DNA of 10,380 nucleotides from Thalassiosira profunda (GCA_036939355.1 JALLAP010001327.1:1-10380), one strand, 5' to 3'; shown: positions 1 to 10,380, counted from the stretch's first letter. Made by a program: numbers and translations. Notes: generated by a model not told the origin, from the letters alone.

Positions 1-1022
1 TGGACAACATGGACGGCAAGCAGGCGCGGAAGACGGGGAGCAGCTCCCCGTTGGGATTGCTGTTCGACCATGGGTGCGATGCGATGAACTCGATCTTCGG
101 GAGTGCCAATTGGATCGCCACGATGGCCATGGTTCCGGGCAATGTAAGCGATTTGCTCGGATACGACAACCACGACAACATACAGAACAAATCGCTGGTG
201 TCGGAGTTTTTGGGAGGGGACGCAATGGTGGCCGCCTTGATGATCCTGTTTCCCATGCTCGTCTTCTACATCTCCACGTGGGAGCAGTACTACACGGGGA
301 AGCTCGTCTTCCCTCCGTTCAACGGACCCAGCGAGGGATTGATTGTTGCTGCCTCGTTGGGATTCTTCACCTTCTTTCTGGGCTCCATGTTTTGGCAGCA
401 AACGACGCTGACGGACGGGGCCGTGGCAAAGCTGGAGAACTATTTCGGCGAGACAACAACCTATCTTTCTCCGCTGGAAGGACGAGTGCGCAACATGGAC
501 CTTGTCATCCTTGCGTGCTTCACCGGCTCGGTGCAAGAGGTGGTCATCAAAACGTTCGGCTTGGTGCGCAGCCACGGCCTGCAAACCCTCCGGACGCTGG
601 TGCCGCACTTGCTGCTCGTGGGTAGCACCCTCGCAATGGTGCACTGCGACCAGACGTTGTTTCTGCGCAGGCCGCGAATGATGATGCACCTGATCAGCGG
701 CCTGTTCACGGAGCAGGTGACGCAAATGATGTTCGATCACATGGTCGAGGAGAAGTTCGAGGTGCGCAAACGGTGGTGCCTCTTTCCGCTGGTGCTCTTG
801 GCGTTGTGGATGCTGTCGGGCGTTGCGTATTCGCCCAATTCTTTGGACACCATCCTTCTGGTGTACAACACGGGGCTGTGGGTCTATCTGGCCTTCAAAA
901 TCAGCGTGCAGATCCACGAGGTGTGCGATGTCCTAGGCATTTGGTGCTTTGACATTGTCACTCCGCATCCGAAGAAGCTGGCCGAGGGAGCAGAGGGAGA
1001 GGATGGCAAGAAGACGAACTAG
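1..1022 (+). CDS. Choline/ethanolamine phosphotransferase (CDP-alcohol phosphatidyltransferase), 3' part
   Basis: Integral-membrane enzyme of the Kennedy pathway: it transfers phosphocholine or phosphoethanolamine from the CDP-alcohol to diacylglycerol, usually in the ER. The visible part opens with the complete family signature DG(x2)AR(x8)G(x3)D(x3)D, from DGKQAR (base 12) to the last Asp of DHGCD (base 80); these aspartates bind metal and CDP. The frame is open to the left edge (first full codon at base 3) and the ATG at 9 lies inside the conserved DNMDGKQAR block, so the start and about the first 90-100 residues are probably outside the window. About six hydrophobic segments follow, including one around [19 protein letters not shown], whose STWE.Y.TGKL block is typical of the eukaryotic CPT/EPT family. 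The protein ends EDGKKTN, a KKxx dilysine ER-retrieval signal. Choline versus ethanolamine preference cannot be read from sequence. Family call firm; no intron is needed in this part. Confidence 0.93.
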   Translation, partial: DNMDGKQARKTGSSSPLGLLFDHGCDAMNSIFGSANWIATMAMVPGNVSDLLGYDNHDNIQNKSLVSEFLGGDAMVAALMILFPMLVFYISTWEQYYTGKLVFPPFNGPSEGLIVAASLGFFTFFLGSMFWQQTTLTDGAVAKLENYFGETTTYLSPLEGRVRNMDLVILACFTGSVQEVVIKTFGLVRSHGLQTLRTLVPHLLLVGSTLAMVHCDQTLFLRRPRMMMHLISGLFTEQVTQMMFDHMVEEKFEVRKRWCLFPLVLLALWMLSGVAYSPNSLDTILLVYNTGLWVYLAFKISVQIHEVCDVLGIWCFDIVTPHPKKLAEGAEGEDGKKTN

Positions 1023-1323
1023 CTATGTAATTGTTGTGTGTTAGGCGTTAAGAGTAGAGCAATCATAAGATGTGCATGTCATAAGTGTTGAGACTGCCAT
1101 TTACCTACTATAAGATCGAGGAGGGGGGGTCCTCTCTTCCCTACCTCTCTCTTTCCTTTTGCTTCCACCTTCCACGTGGAACCAACCTTGTGACCTCTCT
1201 CTTCTGACTCAGTGGCACTCTGGTGGTCTCACCACATCCACATCGACCGCCTTCACGCCGCGTCATTGCCGTCGGCCTCCTCGCCCCATAAAACAGGAAC
1301 GGCGCATCCGACGATCCAAAACC
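1023..1323 (+). promoter_or_regulatory. Intergenic region: phosphotransferase 3' end and desaturase upstream region
   Basis: No gene is supported here. The left part must hold the 3'UTR of the phosphotransferase; no clear AATAAA is present. A pyrimidine-rich tract (about 1131-1170) is followed by a perfect 10-bp palindrome, TCCACGTGGA (1171-1180), with a CACGTG G-box/E-box core about 145 bp before the desaturase ATG. A TGACTCA heptamer (AP-1/GCN4-like bZIP core) lies at 1205-1211. The same strand is open from 1159 in the desaturase frame but holds no ATG before 1324, so this is probably 5'UTR. Regulatory use of the motifs is inferred only. Confidence 0.4.
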
Positions 1324-2780
1324 ATGACCAATCTACTACTCCGCGCGGCGGCGGCATCGCTGCTCGCCGCATCATCCTTCCGCGGGACGGTGGATGCGTT
1401 TGCCCCCGCCCATCTCTCGCGCGCGCCAACGGCGCTCGCGTCGTCGGTGCTTCCCCCGCCGAGCCGCCAAGCCGAGCTCACCCAATTGCTGCAGCCGGAG
1501 CTCGGCGAGGACGACCTCTACCTCGACGATGTGCCATCGGACCCCCCGAGGGTGGGGTCGCTGATGAAGCTCCTTCCCGAAGAGACATGGGATATCAATA
1601 CGGCCGAATCTTTGAGCTACTTTTTCATCGACTTGGCGGCCGTCGCGGCGAGCATGGGAGCGCTCAACGCGCTGGTGACTTCAGACGTCTACCATTCGCT
1701 TCCGGTGCCGCTGCAGGCCCTGACGGTGGCGCCGCTCCAAGTCCTAACGGGTTTTGCAATGGTGAGCAGGATCGATATTGCGGTTTCATCGAGTTGAGAT
1801 ACTCTGAATGATGACTCAGTACATGTGTCGTTTTGCAAATTTGCAGCCTTGATCCTCAACAACAACATATCTATCCAATCTCTAGTGGTGCATGTGGTGC
1901 ATCGGGCATGACGCTGGCCATACGACGGTTTCGAACCAGAGGTGGATCAACAGAGTGGTGGGCGAGGTAGCACACAGCGTCGTCTGCCTCACGCCCTTCG
2001 AACCGTGGGCCCACTCACACAGGCGGCATCACGTGCACCACAACCACAAGGACAGGGACTATAGCCATCAGTGGTATGTAAGAGAAGAGAAGGACGACCT
2101 CCATCCGGTCTTTCAAGCCGCTCACAAGCTCAGGATGCTCCAGCTGCCGTTCAAGTGAGTACGAGCTGCACTGTGCAGTTGCAAATGGACTCTTCTGATC
2201 TCATCGGTGTTTCTCCAGCTACTTCATTTACCTGCTCTTGGGCGTTCCGGACGGAGGCCACGTGATCTTCCACGGCCGCATGTGGGAGGGAGTGCCGCTG
2301 AAGAAGAAGATGGATGCCGCCATCTCGGTCGCTGTGAGCTGCGCGACTGCTGGAACTCTTTGGTACAACATGGGCACGGCAGACTTTACAGTCGTTTGCA
2401 TGGTGCCATGGCTCGTGCTCTCCTGGTGGCTCTTCATGGTGACGTATCTGCAACATCACAGCGAAGATGGGGAGGTCTTTACCGACGATACATACACGTT
2501 CGAGAAGGGAGCATTTCAGACTGTCGACAGAAGTTATGGGAGCTTGATAGACAAGCTCAGTCATCACATGATGTCGGGCCATCTCGTGCATCACTTGTTC
2601 TTCACGAAGGTCCCGCATTACCGACTCGAGGAGGCCACGATTGCACTGCGGAAAGGGCTGGACGAGATGGGCGAGGGAGATCTGTATAAGTTTGTGGACA
2701 CGCCCGATTTCAACGGTGAAATTGTGAAGCGGTGGCAAGACGACTGGTTTTTCGTGAACGAGAGCCAGGTGGTCAGATAG
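1324..2780 (+). CDS. Plastid-targeted methyl-end (delta-12/omega-3 type) fatty acid desaturase, three exons
   Basis: Membrane di-iron desaturase that introduces a double bond toward the methyl end of an acyl chain. Exons 1324-1761, 1886-2154 and 2219-2780 join in frame (438+269+562 nt) to give 422 residues. Histidine boxes: HDAGH (154-158), HRRHH (191-195) and HLVHH (357-361), the spacing and spelling of the FAD2/FAD3/FAD7 family rather than FAD6. LQHH (313-316) and the FFTKVPHY block after box 3 also fit. Exon 1 to 2 joins GFAM to WCMWCIGHDAGH, restoring the family pattern, which supports the splice choice. The N-terminus is a bipartite presequence: a hydrophobic signal peptide (1-25) ending VDA, then F26 of FAPAHLSR and a Ser/Ala/Arg/Pro-rich stretch to about 50, as in proteins imported into red-lineage complex plastids. 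The start at 1324 is the first ATG in frame (CCATGA context) and begins the signal peptide exactly. No cytochrome b5 domain. Delta-12 versus omega-3 specificity is undecided. Confidence 0.9.
1762..1885 (+). other. Intron 1 of the desaturase gene (124 bp)
   Basis: Begins GTGAGC and ends CTCTAG; phase 0. An alternative acceptor near 1848 (TTTGCAG) puts a TGA in frame at once, so it was not chosen. A TGACTCA heptamer lies at 1812-1818. Confidence 0.85.
2155..2218 (+). other. Intron 2 of the desaturase gene (64 bp)
   Basis: Begins GTGAGT and ends TTTCTCCAG; it splits an AAC codon after two bases (AA|C), giving LPFNYFIYLLLG across the junction. It contains a small inverted repeat, CTGCAC-T-GTGCAG (2166-2178). 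Confidence 0.88.
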
Positions 2781-2846
2781 ATAGAGCATTGATAAATAGA
2801 TGGTAGAGAAGAAGTGAAGCGGTGGCAGGACGACGGGTTCTTCGTG
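2724..2846 (+). repeat. Imperfect direct repeat of the desaturase C-terminal coding segment
   Basis: A 33-bp segment inside the last codons of the desaturase (2724-2756) recurs 90 bp downstream, past the stop codon, at 2814-2846 with 30 of 33 bases identical. The offset is a whole number of codons. The first copy encodes VKRWQDDWFFV, the second VKRWQDDGFFV followed by YFLLEQ and TGA. Two of the three differences are silent. The second copy is separated from the gene by the TAG (2778-2780) and by further in-frame TGA and TAA. Confidence 0.9.
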
Positions 2847-3144
2847 TACTTTCTACTGGAACAATGAGCATTAAGGGATGCTGCGCGGCTGCATGGCTGA
2901 TTTGTTGAGGAGGGCTAGCTATTGAGACTAAACTGCAACGGCGTGCGCTGTTCTTGCAAGGATACCGAAATGAGCGACTGGCGCAGCCTGCTATCTTATT
3001 TGATACCACGTTGAACGAAGTTGTTTGATTTATTACTTTTGGCCTGACGGTATGAATTTTGAAAGCCATTTGACCGTTTCGAAGAAGTCTCAAAACGCAT
3101 TTCGAGCAGTGTAATAAACAGGACGCCGCTCTATCCAATCTACC
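2781..3144. other. Intergenic region between the desaturase and IFT70 genes
   Basis: This 364-bp stretch holds the 3'UTR of the desaturase, the second copy of the C-terminal repeat (2814-2846), and the upstream region of IFT70. An AATAAA lies at 3113-3118, only 27 bp before the IFT70 ATG, so it is more likely chance or part of the IFT70 5' region than the poly(A) signal of the desaturase. No RNA gene or further ORF of note seen. Confidence 0.5.
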
Positions 3145-5124
3145 ATGAGCGTAAACAGCATCACCGCCGCCGTCTATGGCTGCATCAGAGATGAGGACTT
3201 TACATCGGCGATCGATGTCCTCCAGGCACAGCTGGGGCATCACCCTCGGTCGCGCGCCCTGCTATCGCTTCTCGCCTTTTGTTGTTACCAGAACGAGGAG
3301 TTTAGCCGGGCCGCCGAGCTGTACGAGCAACTGACTGGTCTCTGCCCCGATGTGGACGAGTACAAAGTTTATCACGCCCAATCCCTCGTCAAATCGGGTG
3401 CCGACGCGGACGCCCAGCGCTTTGCCGCATCCACGGAGGTGGCTGCCAACGCCCACGCACAACGTCTAAAGTTGCTGCAAGCGCACGCGGAATTTGAGCA
3501 GGGCATGTCGTCGGCGTGCTCCACGACGTTGTCCTCCCCAACGTTGGCGGAAGACGATCCGGAGCGGATCGTGGCGCTGGCCACTCTAGAATACCGCGAG
3601 GGCCGCTTCTCCAAAGCACTCGAACTATTCAAGATTGCCAGACGTATAACTGGCGACCAACCGTTCCTTTCATTCAACGTCGCCCTGTGCCACTACCAGC
3701 AAGGTGACCACGACGCGGCGTTGAAACTGGTCGACGGCATCATTGACGAGGCTCGAGAGGAGCAGAAGGACGACGACGTTACCAACACCAACTCCTTGTT
3801 GGTGCAGGCGCTCAACCTCAAGGCCGCCCTCAACAATGCCACCGGCAAAGTAGACGCCGCCAAGGAGATCACAAATGAGCTGTGCGAATTGAGTGATAGT
3901 GGCCAGCTCGACGACGCCGTCAGCATCCACAACGACGCTGTTGCCAACATCGCCGCGGACCCAACGGTTGGAGTGCAAAAGCTAGAGTATCTTCTGGCCA
4001 ACCAGCTTGTGGATTGTCCCGAAACTCTCGGCAATCTCCTCACCTTATACATTACGCATGGCCAAGAGAGTTTGGCGGCAGAAACCTTCGAGGCGAACAG
4101 GGAACTGGCTCAGTCGCTGCTCCCACCCGATGCGTTTGCCTATTTTCACGCCATCTCCATGGGCACCACCCGTCCCGAAGACGCTCTCGCAATGCTGGAA
4201 GCGCAGAGCGCATCATTCACCCGCTTGCTTAGATCAGGCAAGAGGGATGTCTCCGAAGCAATCAGTTCTGCGTCTGCAGACCGGCGGCCAGCCACGTCCC
4301 ACAGATCAGCCACGGCTAGGCCTACCACTGCCGCCGAAAGACAGGACCAAAGAGCTCTCGATGCAGCCACCAAGGAGTTCGAAGGCACCCTGGATCGCTT
4401 CATTCCCACCGTCATGCTCCAGGCCCGGCTGTACTGGGACCAGAAAGAATATCTCAAGGCACAGAATCTGCTTGAACAGAGCGCAGACTTTTGCTCCGAC
4501 AGCGACGCATGGCAAATGAACATGGGCCACGTTCTCTTTGCCCAGCAGAAATATGAGCAAGCCATCCAACATTACAAACAGCTGCTCGCAAGTCACTCCG
4601 AGGAAGATCTATTGAAGGTGCCGCCGGTCGCTTTGGCCAATCTCTGCGTCGCGTATATTCTCACGAATAACAACGAAGAAGCCGAGGCGTTGATCAAGTC
4701 CGTCGAGAGGGAAGAGCAGCAGCAGTCGGCTCTGGGCAACCAAGAGCGGACGTATCACTCCTGCATCATCAACCTTGCCGTCGGCACTCTCTATTGCGAG
4801 AGAGGAGGGCAATACGACTTTGGCATCAGCCGCGTCTGCAAGAGCTTGGAACCCATTGAGAGGAACCTCACGCAAGACACGTGGGCACACGCCAAGTTCT
4901 GCTTCCTTTCCCTCGCCAGCAAGATCTCCAAGGCAGCGTACAGCATCAGTGATGATACCCTGCAAGAGATCGTGGACTTCCTTGAAGACGTGCAGCGCAA
5001 TGGCAAACACATTGCGGTAGGGGACGAGGATACCGGCTCTGATCCGCTCAACCCCAGCGATCCAGTGACGGTCGCGTCCGAGGCCGGCCTTTTGAAGGAC
5101 ACCTTCGTCACGATCAGCGCGTAA
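3145..5124 (+). CDS. IFT70: Intraflagellar transport protein 70 (TTC30-like TPR protein)
   Basis: Subunit of the IFT-B complex, which carries tubulin and other cargo along the axoneme; in the family it wraps IFT52 and needs the whole TPR superhelix. The 659-residue product is close to the usual length of about 660. TPR-type helices run through the protein. The N-terminal block (residues 13-82) with IRDEDFTSAIDVLQ, ALLSLLAFCCYQ and YEQLTGLCPDVDEY, and the C-terminal block (411-590) with FIPTVMLQARLYWDQKEY, VALANLCVAYILT..NEEAE, VGTLYC and YDFGISRVCKSLEP, are characteristic of TTC30/IFT70 rather than of generic TPR proteins. A polar low-complexity stretch (361-405, S/A/R/T-rich) interrupts the middle. 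The ATG at 3145 is the first suitable start and lines up with the family N-terminus. No intron. The gene is evidence that the organism builds cilia or flagella at some life stage. Confidence 0.95.
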   Translation: MSVNSITAAVYGCIRDEDFTSAIDVLQAQLGHHPRSRALLSLLAFCCYQNEEFSRAAELYEQLTGLCPDVDEYKVYHAQSLVKSGADADAQRFAASTEVAANAHAQRLKLLQAHAEFEQGMSSACSTTLSSPTLAEDDPERIVALATLEYREGRFSKALELFKIARRITGDQPFLSFNVALCHYQQGDHDAALKLVDGIIDEAREEQKDDDVTNTNSLLVQALNLKAALNNATGKVDAAKEITNELCELSDSGQLDDAVSIHNDAVANIAADPTVGVQKLEYLLANQLVDCPETLGNLLTLYITHGQESLAAETFEANRELAQSLLPPDAFAYFHAISMGTTRPEDALAMLEAQSASFTRLLRSGKRDVSEAISSASADRRPATSHRSATARPTTAAERQDQRALDAATKEFEGTLDRFIPTVMLQARLYWDQKEYLKAQNLLEQSADFCSDSDAWQMNMGHVLFAQQKYEQAIQHYKQLLASHSEEDLLKVPPVALANLCVAYILTNNNEEAEALIKSVEREEQQQSALGNQERTYHSCIINLAVGTLYCERGGQYDFGISRVCKSLEPIERNLTQDTWAHAKFCFLSLASKISKAAYSISDDTLQEIVDFLEDVQRNGKHIAVGDEDTGSDPLNPSDPVTVASEAGLLKDTFVTISA

Positions 5125-5151
5125 ACAGATATGGCAGTCGAACCGCTCTCT
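5125..5151. other. 27-bp gap between convergent stop codons of IFT70 and tocopherol cyclase
   Basis: The IFT70 TAA (5122-5124, + strand) and the tocopherol cyclase TGA (5154-5152, - strand) face each other. Any normal 3'UTR of either gene must run into the other gene's coding sequence, so their mRNAs should be partly complementary. Confidence 0.85.
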
Positions 5152-7627
<2,476 letters not shown>

Positions 7628-10253
7628 ATGAAGGAGGGCGGCAACATCACCATTTTGCTCCTCGGCGACGGTAAGTTGCATGTGACATGTCGTCGTTGTG
7701 TTGTTGCAATGATTCTATCGGTGCATCAAATCTGTCGTTCGAAGAAGCTGCTGCTTCTTCTGCAATCATCACATCGATTGCAGGCGCTTTGTGTGACGTT
7801 GTATTTGTGATGAACACTTCAAATCTAACATTTTTTATGCACCGATTGCAACACCTCCTTTGATTGCAGAGGGTGTCGGGAAATCGAGCCTCGTCTCGAC
7901 CTTCGTCTCCCGACACTTCTCCGAGCGGGCCCCCGGAATTCTGACGCGGGTGCGCCTCCCGTCCGATGCGGCCCTCTCCAAGTGCACCACCACTATCGTC
8001 GACACGCAAGGCGCGGATGCTCATTTGAGCAATGCCCTCGCTTTGAGCGACACCGATAGGGAGAGCTCATCTACTCGATCGAGTGACAGCAGCCCTAGCG
8101 CTGATGCGTCGGATACGGCTGCCACCGACACAGATAATATTGAAGGAGACGATACGAAGGTTTCATCGACTTCTAGCAAACAGAAGTCAGCTGCATCGAT
8201 TCTTGCTGCGACGAGCCCATTCCGGAACGTCGATGCGGCCATTCTAGTCTACGATCTCGATAGGATCGACACATTCAACCGGCTCGAGGAGCATTGGCTC
8301 CCGTTGATCGAACAGTGCTACAACGAAGCTCTGCCCGTCGTTGTGGCAGGGAACAAATTAGACCTGGCATCTGTCGCTGATAACCAGAACTCGCCATCGC
8401 GACAGCAGATCATCTCTCTTCTGCAGCAGTTCAAGTTTGTGAGAGAGTGCGTCAAGTGCAGCGCAAAGAAGCTGGTCAACGTCGACGAAGTGTTTCGCAA
8501 GTGCCAGCACTCTGTTCTCTATCCAATCGGTCCTCTCTACGACTTCAACCAAGGGAGACTATCTGCAGCCTGCCGAAAAGCGTTCACCCGGACCTTCCGG
8601 GTGTTTGACACCGACGGTGATGGGCTGCTGAGCGATTCGGAGCTCAACGTATTTCAACAGCGAATCTGGCGGGTCTCTCTCACTGCAAAAGATTTTGCCG
8701 GTTGGAAGAGGATGGCCACGCAGCACAGTGGCGGCGAAGAAGACGACGCAAGCGAAGAAGTGATACGTGACGGGATGTTCACACTGAAAGGCTTCCTCGC
8801 CATCTTTGACGTTTTGATTGCCAAGCAGAATCGGTTGGAGGTGCCCTGGAAAGTCTTGCGCACTCTTGGGTATGACGATGACGTGAAATTGGCCATTCCC
8901 GAATCAATAGCTCTCGGCGATCAGAGTTGGGCGGAGTTTGCACACCTCCACCCCGACGATTGGAGACTGAGCCACCAAGACATTGATTTCTTGACGCGCA
9001 CCTTCGAGCAGTTTGACTCGGATGGCGATGGCACACTTTCTTCGACGGACATCAACAGCATCTTCTCAGTGCTCACCGTCCCATTTCCTCCATGGTGCGA
9101 GGAAAGAACAAGCTCGTTTCAGGGCTGTTTCTCTCGCCCTCGAGTTGAAGACGAGGAGAGTCCACTGTCATCTCCTCCATCGTCACCCTCATCCCTGGTA
9201 TCGGCCGGCGGCATAACGATATCGAGCTCACCACTGCCATCGATTGAGCTATCAAAGGACTCGGAATCCATACGCTTCGACGCCCCACTGCCAGAGCACA
9301 AGCCGCTTTCGTTCCTTTCCTGGATGAATCTTTGGCACATGGTTGCAACCGTCAGTCCCTCGGTGGCCAGGGCAGAGATGTACAGGCTGGGCCATTCGTT
9401 TGAGACAAGGTCGCCCAGAGTCCTCAGTCCAAGCTGTGTCCTTCGACACATCAATGAGCCATCTACTTTCGTCCGGGCCCTAGTTCTTGGGAGTAAGGGC
9501 AGTGGGAAGAGAAGCCTTGTGCAGAAAGTGCATCGTTTGCCTAGCTCGCGTGAGGCTGATGGCAAGTGGGACCAGCCTACAACCAGCTGCTCTGTATCAA
9601 AAGTGAACCAGCTACAAACGAGCGACACAACAATGCTGAAGGGCGAGGAAACGACTGTCCATGTAATCATGACAGAGGTACCAGCGATGGACTTGTCAAG
9701 CGACGCGGAGAGGAAAGGTTTGAGGGCCAAGCTGGATGTTCTTTTGGGCCAGAGGAAGTCTGGAAGGAGGCCGTATGATATGGCTGTGTTAGTTTTCGAT
9801 GCCACAGATGCACAGAGTTGGCAGCACGTGAAGGATCTTGAAGGCAGCGTCCTAACGGAGGAAATGCCCCGAGTTTTTGTTGGCACAGCTTGTGAAGAAC
9901 TGAGCGGAGAGCACCAGACGGTTACCGATGCCTACGAGCACTGCAAAAGGTGTGATTTGGAACCTCCGCTCATTGTTTCTCTCGACGAGGATGCGAAGCT
10001 GGATGCCTCTGTCCTTGAGCACTTGGTTGGCTGCGCTCAAGATGAGCGGCAAGTCGTTGTTCCGTTTCGCTCTACGCCTCACGGTGAGAGAAGAAGGAGA
10101 GTTGCGGCAAGGAGGCGAAAAGCTCTTTGGGTCGGCGGTGTTGTCACTGCTGGTATCACTGTCGTGGTCTTGACGTGGAGACGGAAGACGAAGATAGTGA
10201 CATCCGAGGGAGGCAATTGGTTGGGATTGCTCCGCAAGTTGCTGCCTTTCTAG
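7628..10253 (+). CDS. Miro, mitochondrial Rho GTPase with two EF-hands and a tail anchor
   Basis: Outer-membrane mitochondrial GTPase that links mitochondria to transport and ER contact machinery. Exon 1 (7628-7670) and exon 2 (7870-10253) give 808 residues; human and yeast Miro are about 620-660. The N-terminal GTPase has a complete P-loop formed by splicing (GDEGVGKSS, 13-21), DTQG (59-62), NKLDL (176-180) and SAK (212-214). EF-hand 1 is DTDGDGLLSDSE (261-272), with FTLKGF and TLGYDDDVKL of the hidden EF-like region following at 318-355. EF-hand 2 is DSDGDGTLSSTD (397-408). A second GTPase-like domain follows with GSKGSGKRS (555-563). The C-terminus has a basic patch (RRRRVAARRRK), one membrane span (about 766-784) and a short basic tail, as expected for a mitochondrial tail anchor. 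Ser/Asp-rich insertions (about 73-123 and 431-486) account for the extra length. The domain order is diagnostic of Miro/Gem1. Confidence 0.95.
7671..7869 (+). other. Intron of the Miro gene (199 bp), inside the P-loop codons
   Basis: Begins GTAAGT and ends TTGATTGCAG; phase 1, completing GAG (Glu15) so that GD|EGVGKSS is restored. A similar sequence, CGATTGCAG, ends at 7781 and could serve as an alternative acceptor. The intron also contains a perfect hairpin (7741-7760). Confidence 0.92.
7741..7760 (+). repeat. Perfect inverted repeat in the Miro intron
   Basis: GAAGAAGC (7741-7748), loop TGCT (7749-7752), GCTTCTTC (7753-7760): an 8-bp stem with no mismatch. It lies mid-intron, just upstream of the cryptic CGATTGCAG acceptor. 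Role unknown. Confidence 0.75.
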
Positions 10254-10380
10254 TGTGCAAAATTGTGTTGCCTAGGAAGTATTATTTGATGCATCGCCCT
10301 CTCAATCTCCCTCGCTTTGAGCAGCCTTTCAGGATTTCCTAAAGATCTCCGCCTGGATCACACGAGTCGCCCGGTCGACG
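10254..10380. other. 3' flank of the Miro gene
   Basis: This 127-bp stretch follows the TAG of Miro. It is presumably 3'UTR and downstream spacer. No canonical AATAAA and no gene start that I can support. Confidence 0.5.

Noticed and set aside
1159..1323. N-terminal extension of the desaturase reading frame upstream of 1324
   Set aside because: It would need a TTG start and would destroy the clean signal peptide that begins at the ATG at 1324.
1..2780. A lipid gene cluster acting as a coordinated unit (phosphotransferase, desaturase, tocopherol cyclase)
   Set aside because: Three lipid-related genes in one 10-kb window, two of them plastid-directed and interleaved with IFT70 and Miro, is not enough to claim functional clustering.
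2151..2789. - strand open frame opposite desaturase exon 3
   Set aside because: Shadow of the histidine-box coding region; its composition mirrors the sense strand.
3113..3118. AATAAA as the poly(A) signal of the desaturase
   Set aside because: It lies 27 bp before the IFT70 start and more than 330 bp past the desaturase stop; too weak to call.
7860..7871. Miro starting at 7860 without an upstream exon
   Set aside because: The start would be TTG inside the intron and the P-loop would be incomplete; exon 7628-7670 with a GTAAGT donor restores it exactly.
9119..9886. Long - strand open frame opposite the Miro 3' half
   Set aside because: No recognisable protein features; the + strand encodes Miro with clear EF-hand, P-loop and tail anchor.

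Overview
The window is eukaryotic nuclear DNA, most likely from a photosynthetic, flagellate-forming stramenopile (ochrophyte) alga; a centric diatom or a close relative would fit. Four things point there. Genes are interrupted by a few short GT..AG introns (64-199 bp). One gene carries a signal peptide followed by the phenylalanine-led 'FAP' junction typical of red-lineage complex plastids. A tocopherol cyclase gene implies a plastid. An IFT70/TTC30 gene implies cilia or flagella. The species cannot be fixed from sequence alone.

Layout, left to right. (1) The 3' part of a CDP-alcohol phosphatidyltransferase (choline/ethanolamine phosphotransferase type) runs off the left edge, + strand, stop at 1020-1022. 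(2) A three-exon methyl-end (delta-12/omega-3 type) fatty acid desaturase, 1324-2780 +, with a bipartite plastid presequence. A degenerate copy of its last coding segment lies beyond the stop codon. (3) An intronless IFT70/TTC30 intraflagellar transport gene, 3145-5124 +. (4) A tocopherol cyclase (VTE1 type) on the minus strand, 7124 down to 5152, resolved here into four exons; it converges on IFT70 with only 27 bp between the two stop codons. (5) A Miro (mitochondrial Rho GTPase) gene, 7628-10253 +, with a 14-codon first exon, two EF-hands, a degenerate C-terminal GTPase domain and a C-terminal tail anchor. It is divergent from tocopherol cyclase across a 503-bp shared upstream region.

These are five ordinary eukaryotic genes, not an operon. 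Three concern lipids (phospholipid headgroup transfer, acyl desaturation, tocopherol synthesis), which may be coincidence. I found no mobile element, tRNA, rRNA or CRISPR array and no evidence of a wholly new system. The points most worth checking are the duplicated desaturase C-terminus, the internal insertion or possible unspliced intron of the tocopherol cyclase, the altered P-loop of the Miro C-terminal GTPase, and the very tight convergent gene pair.
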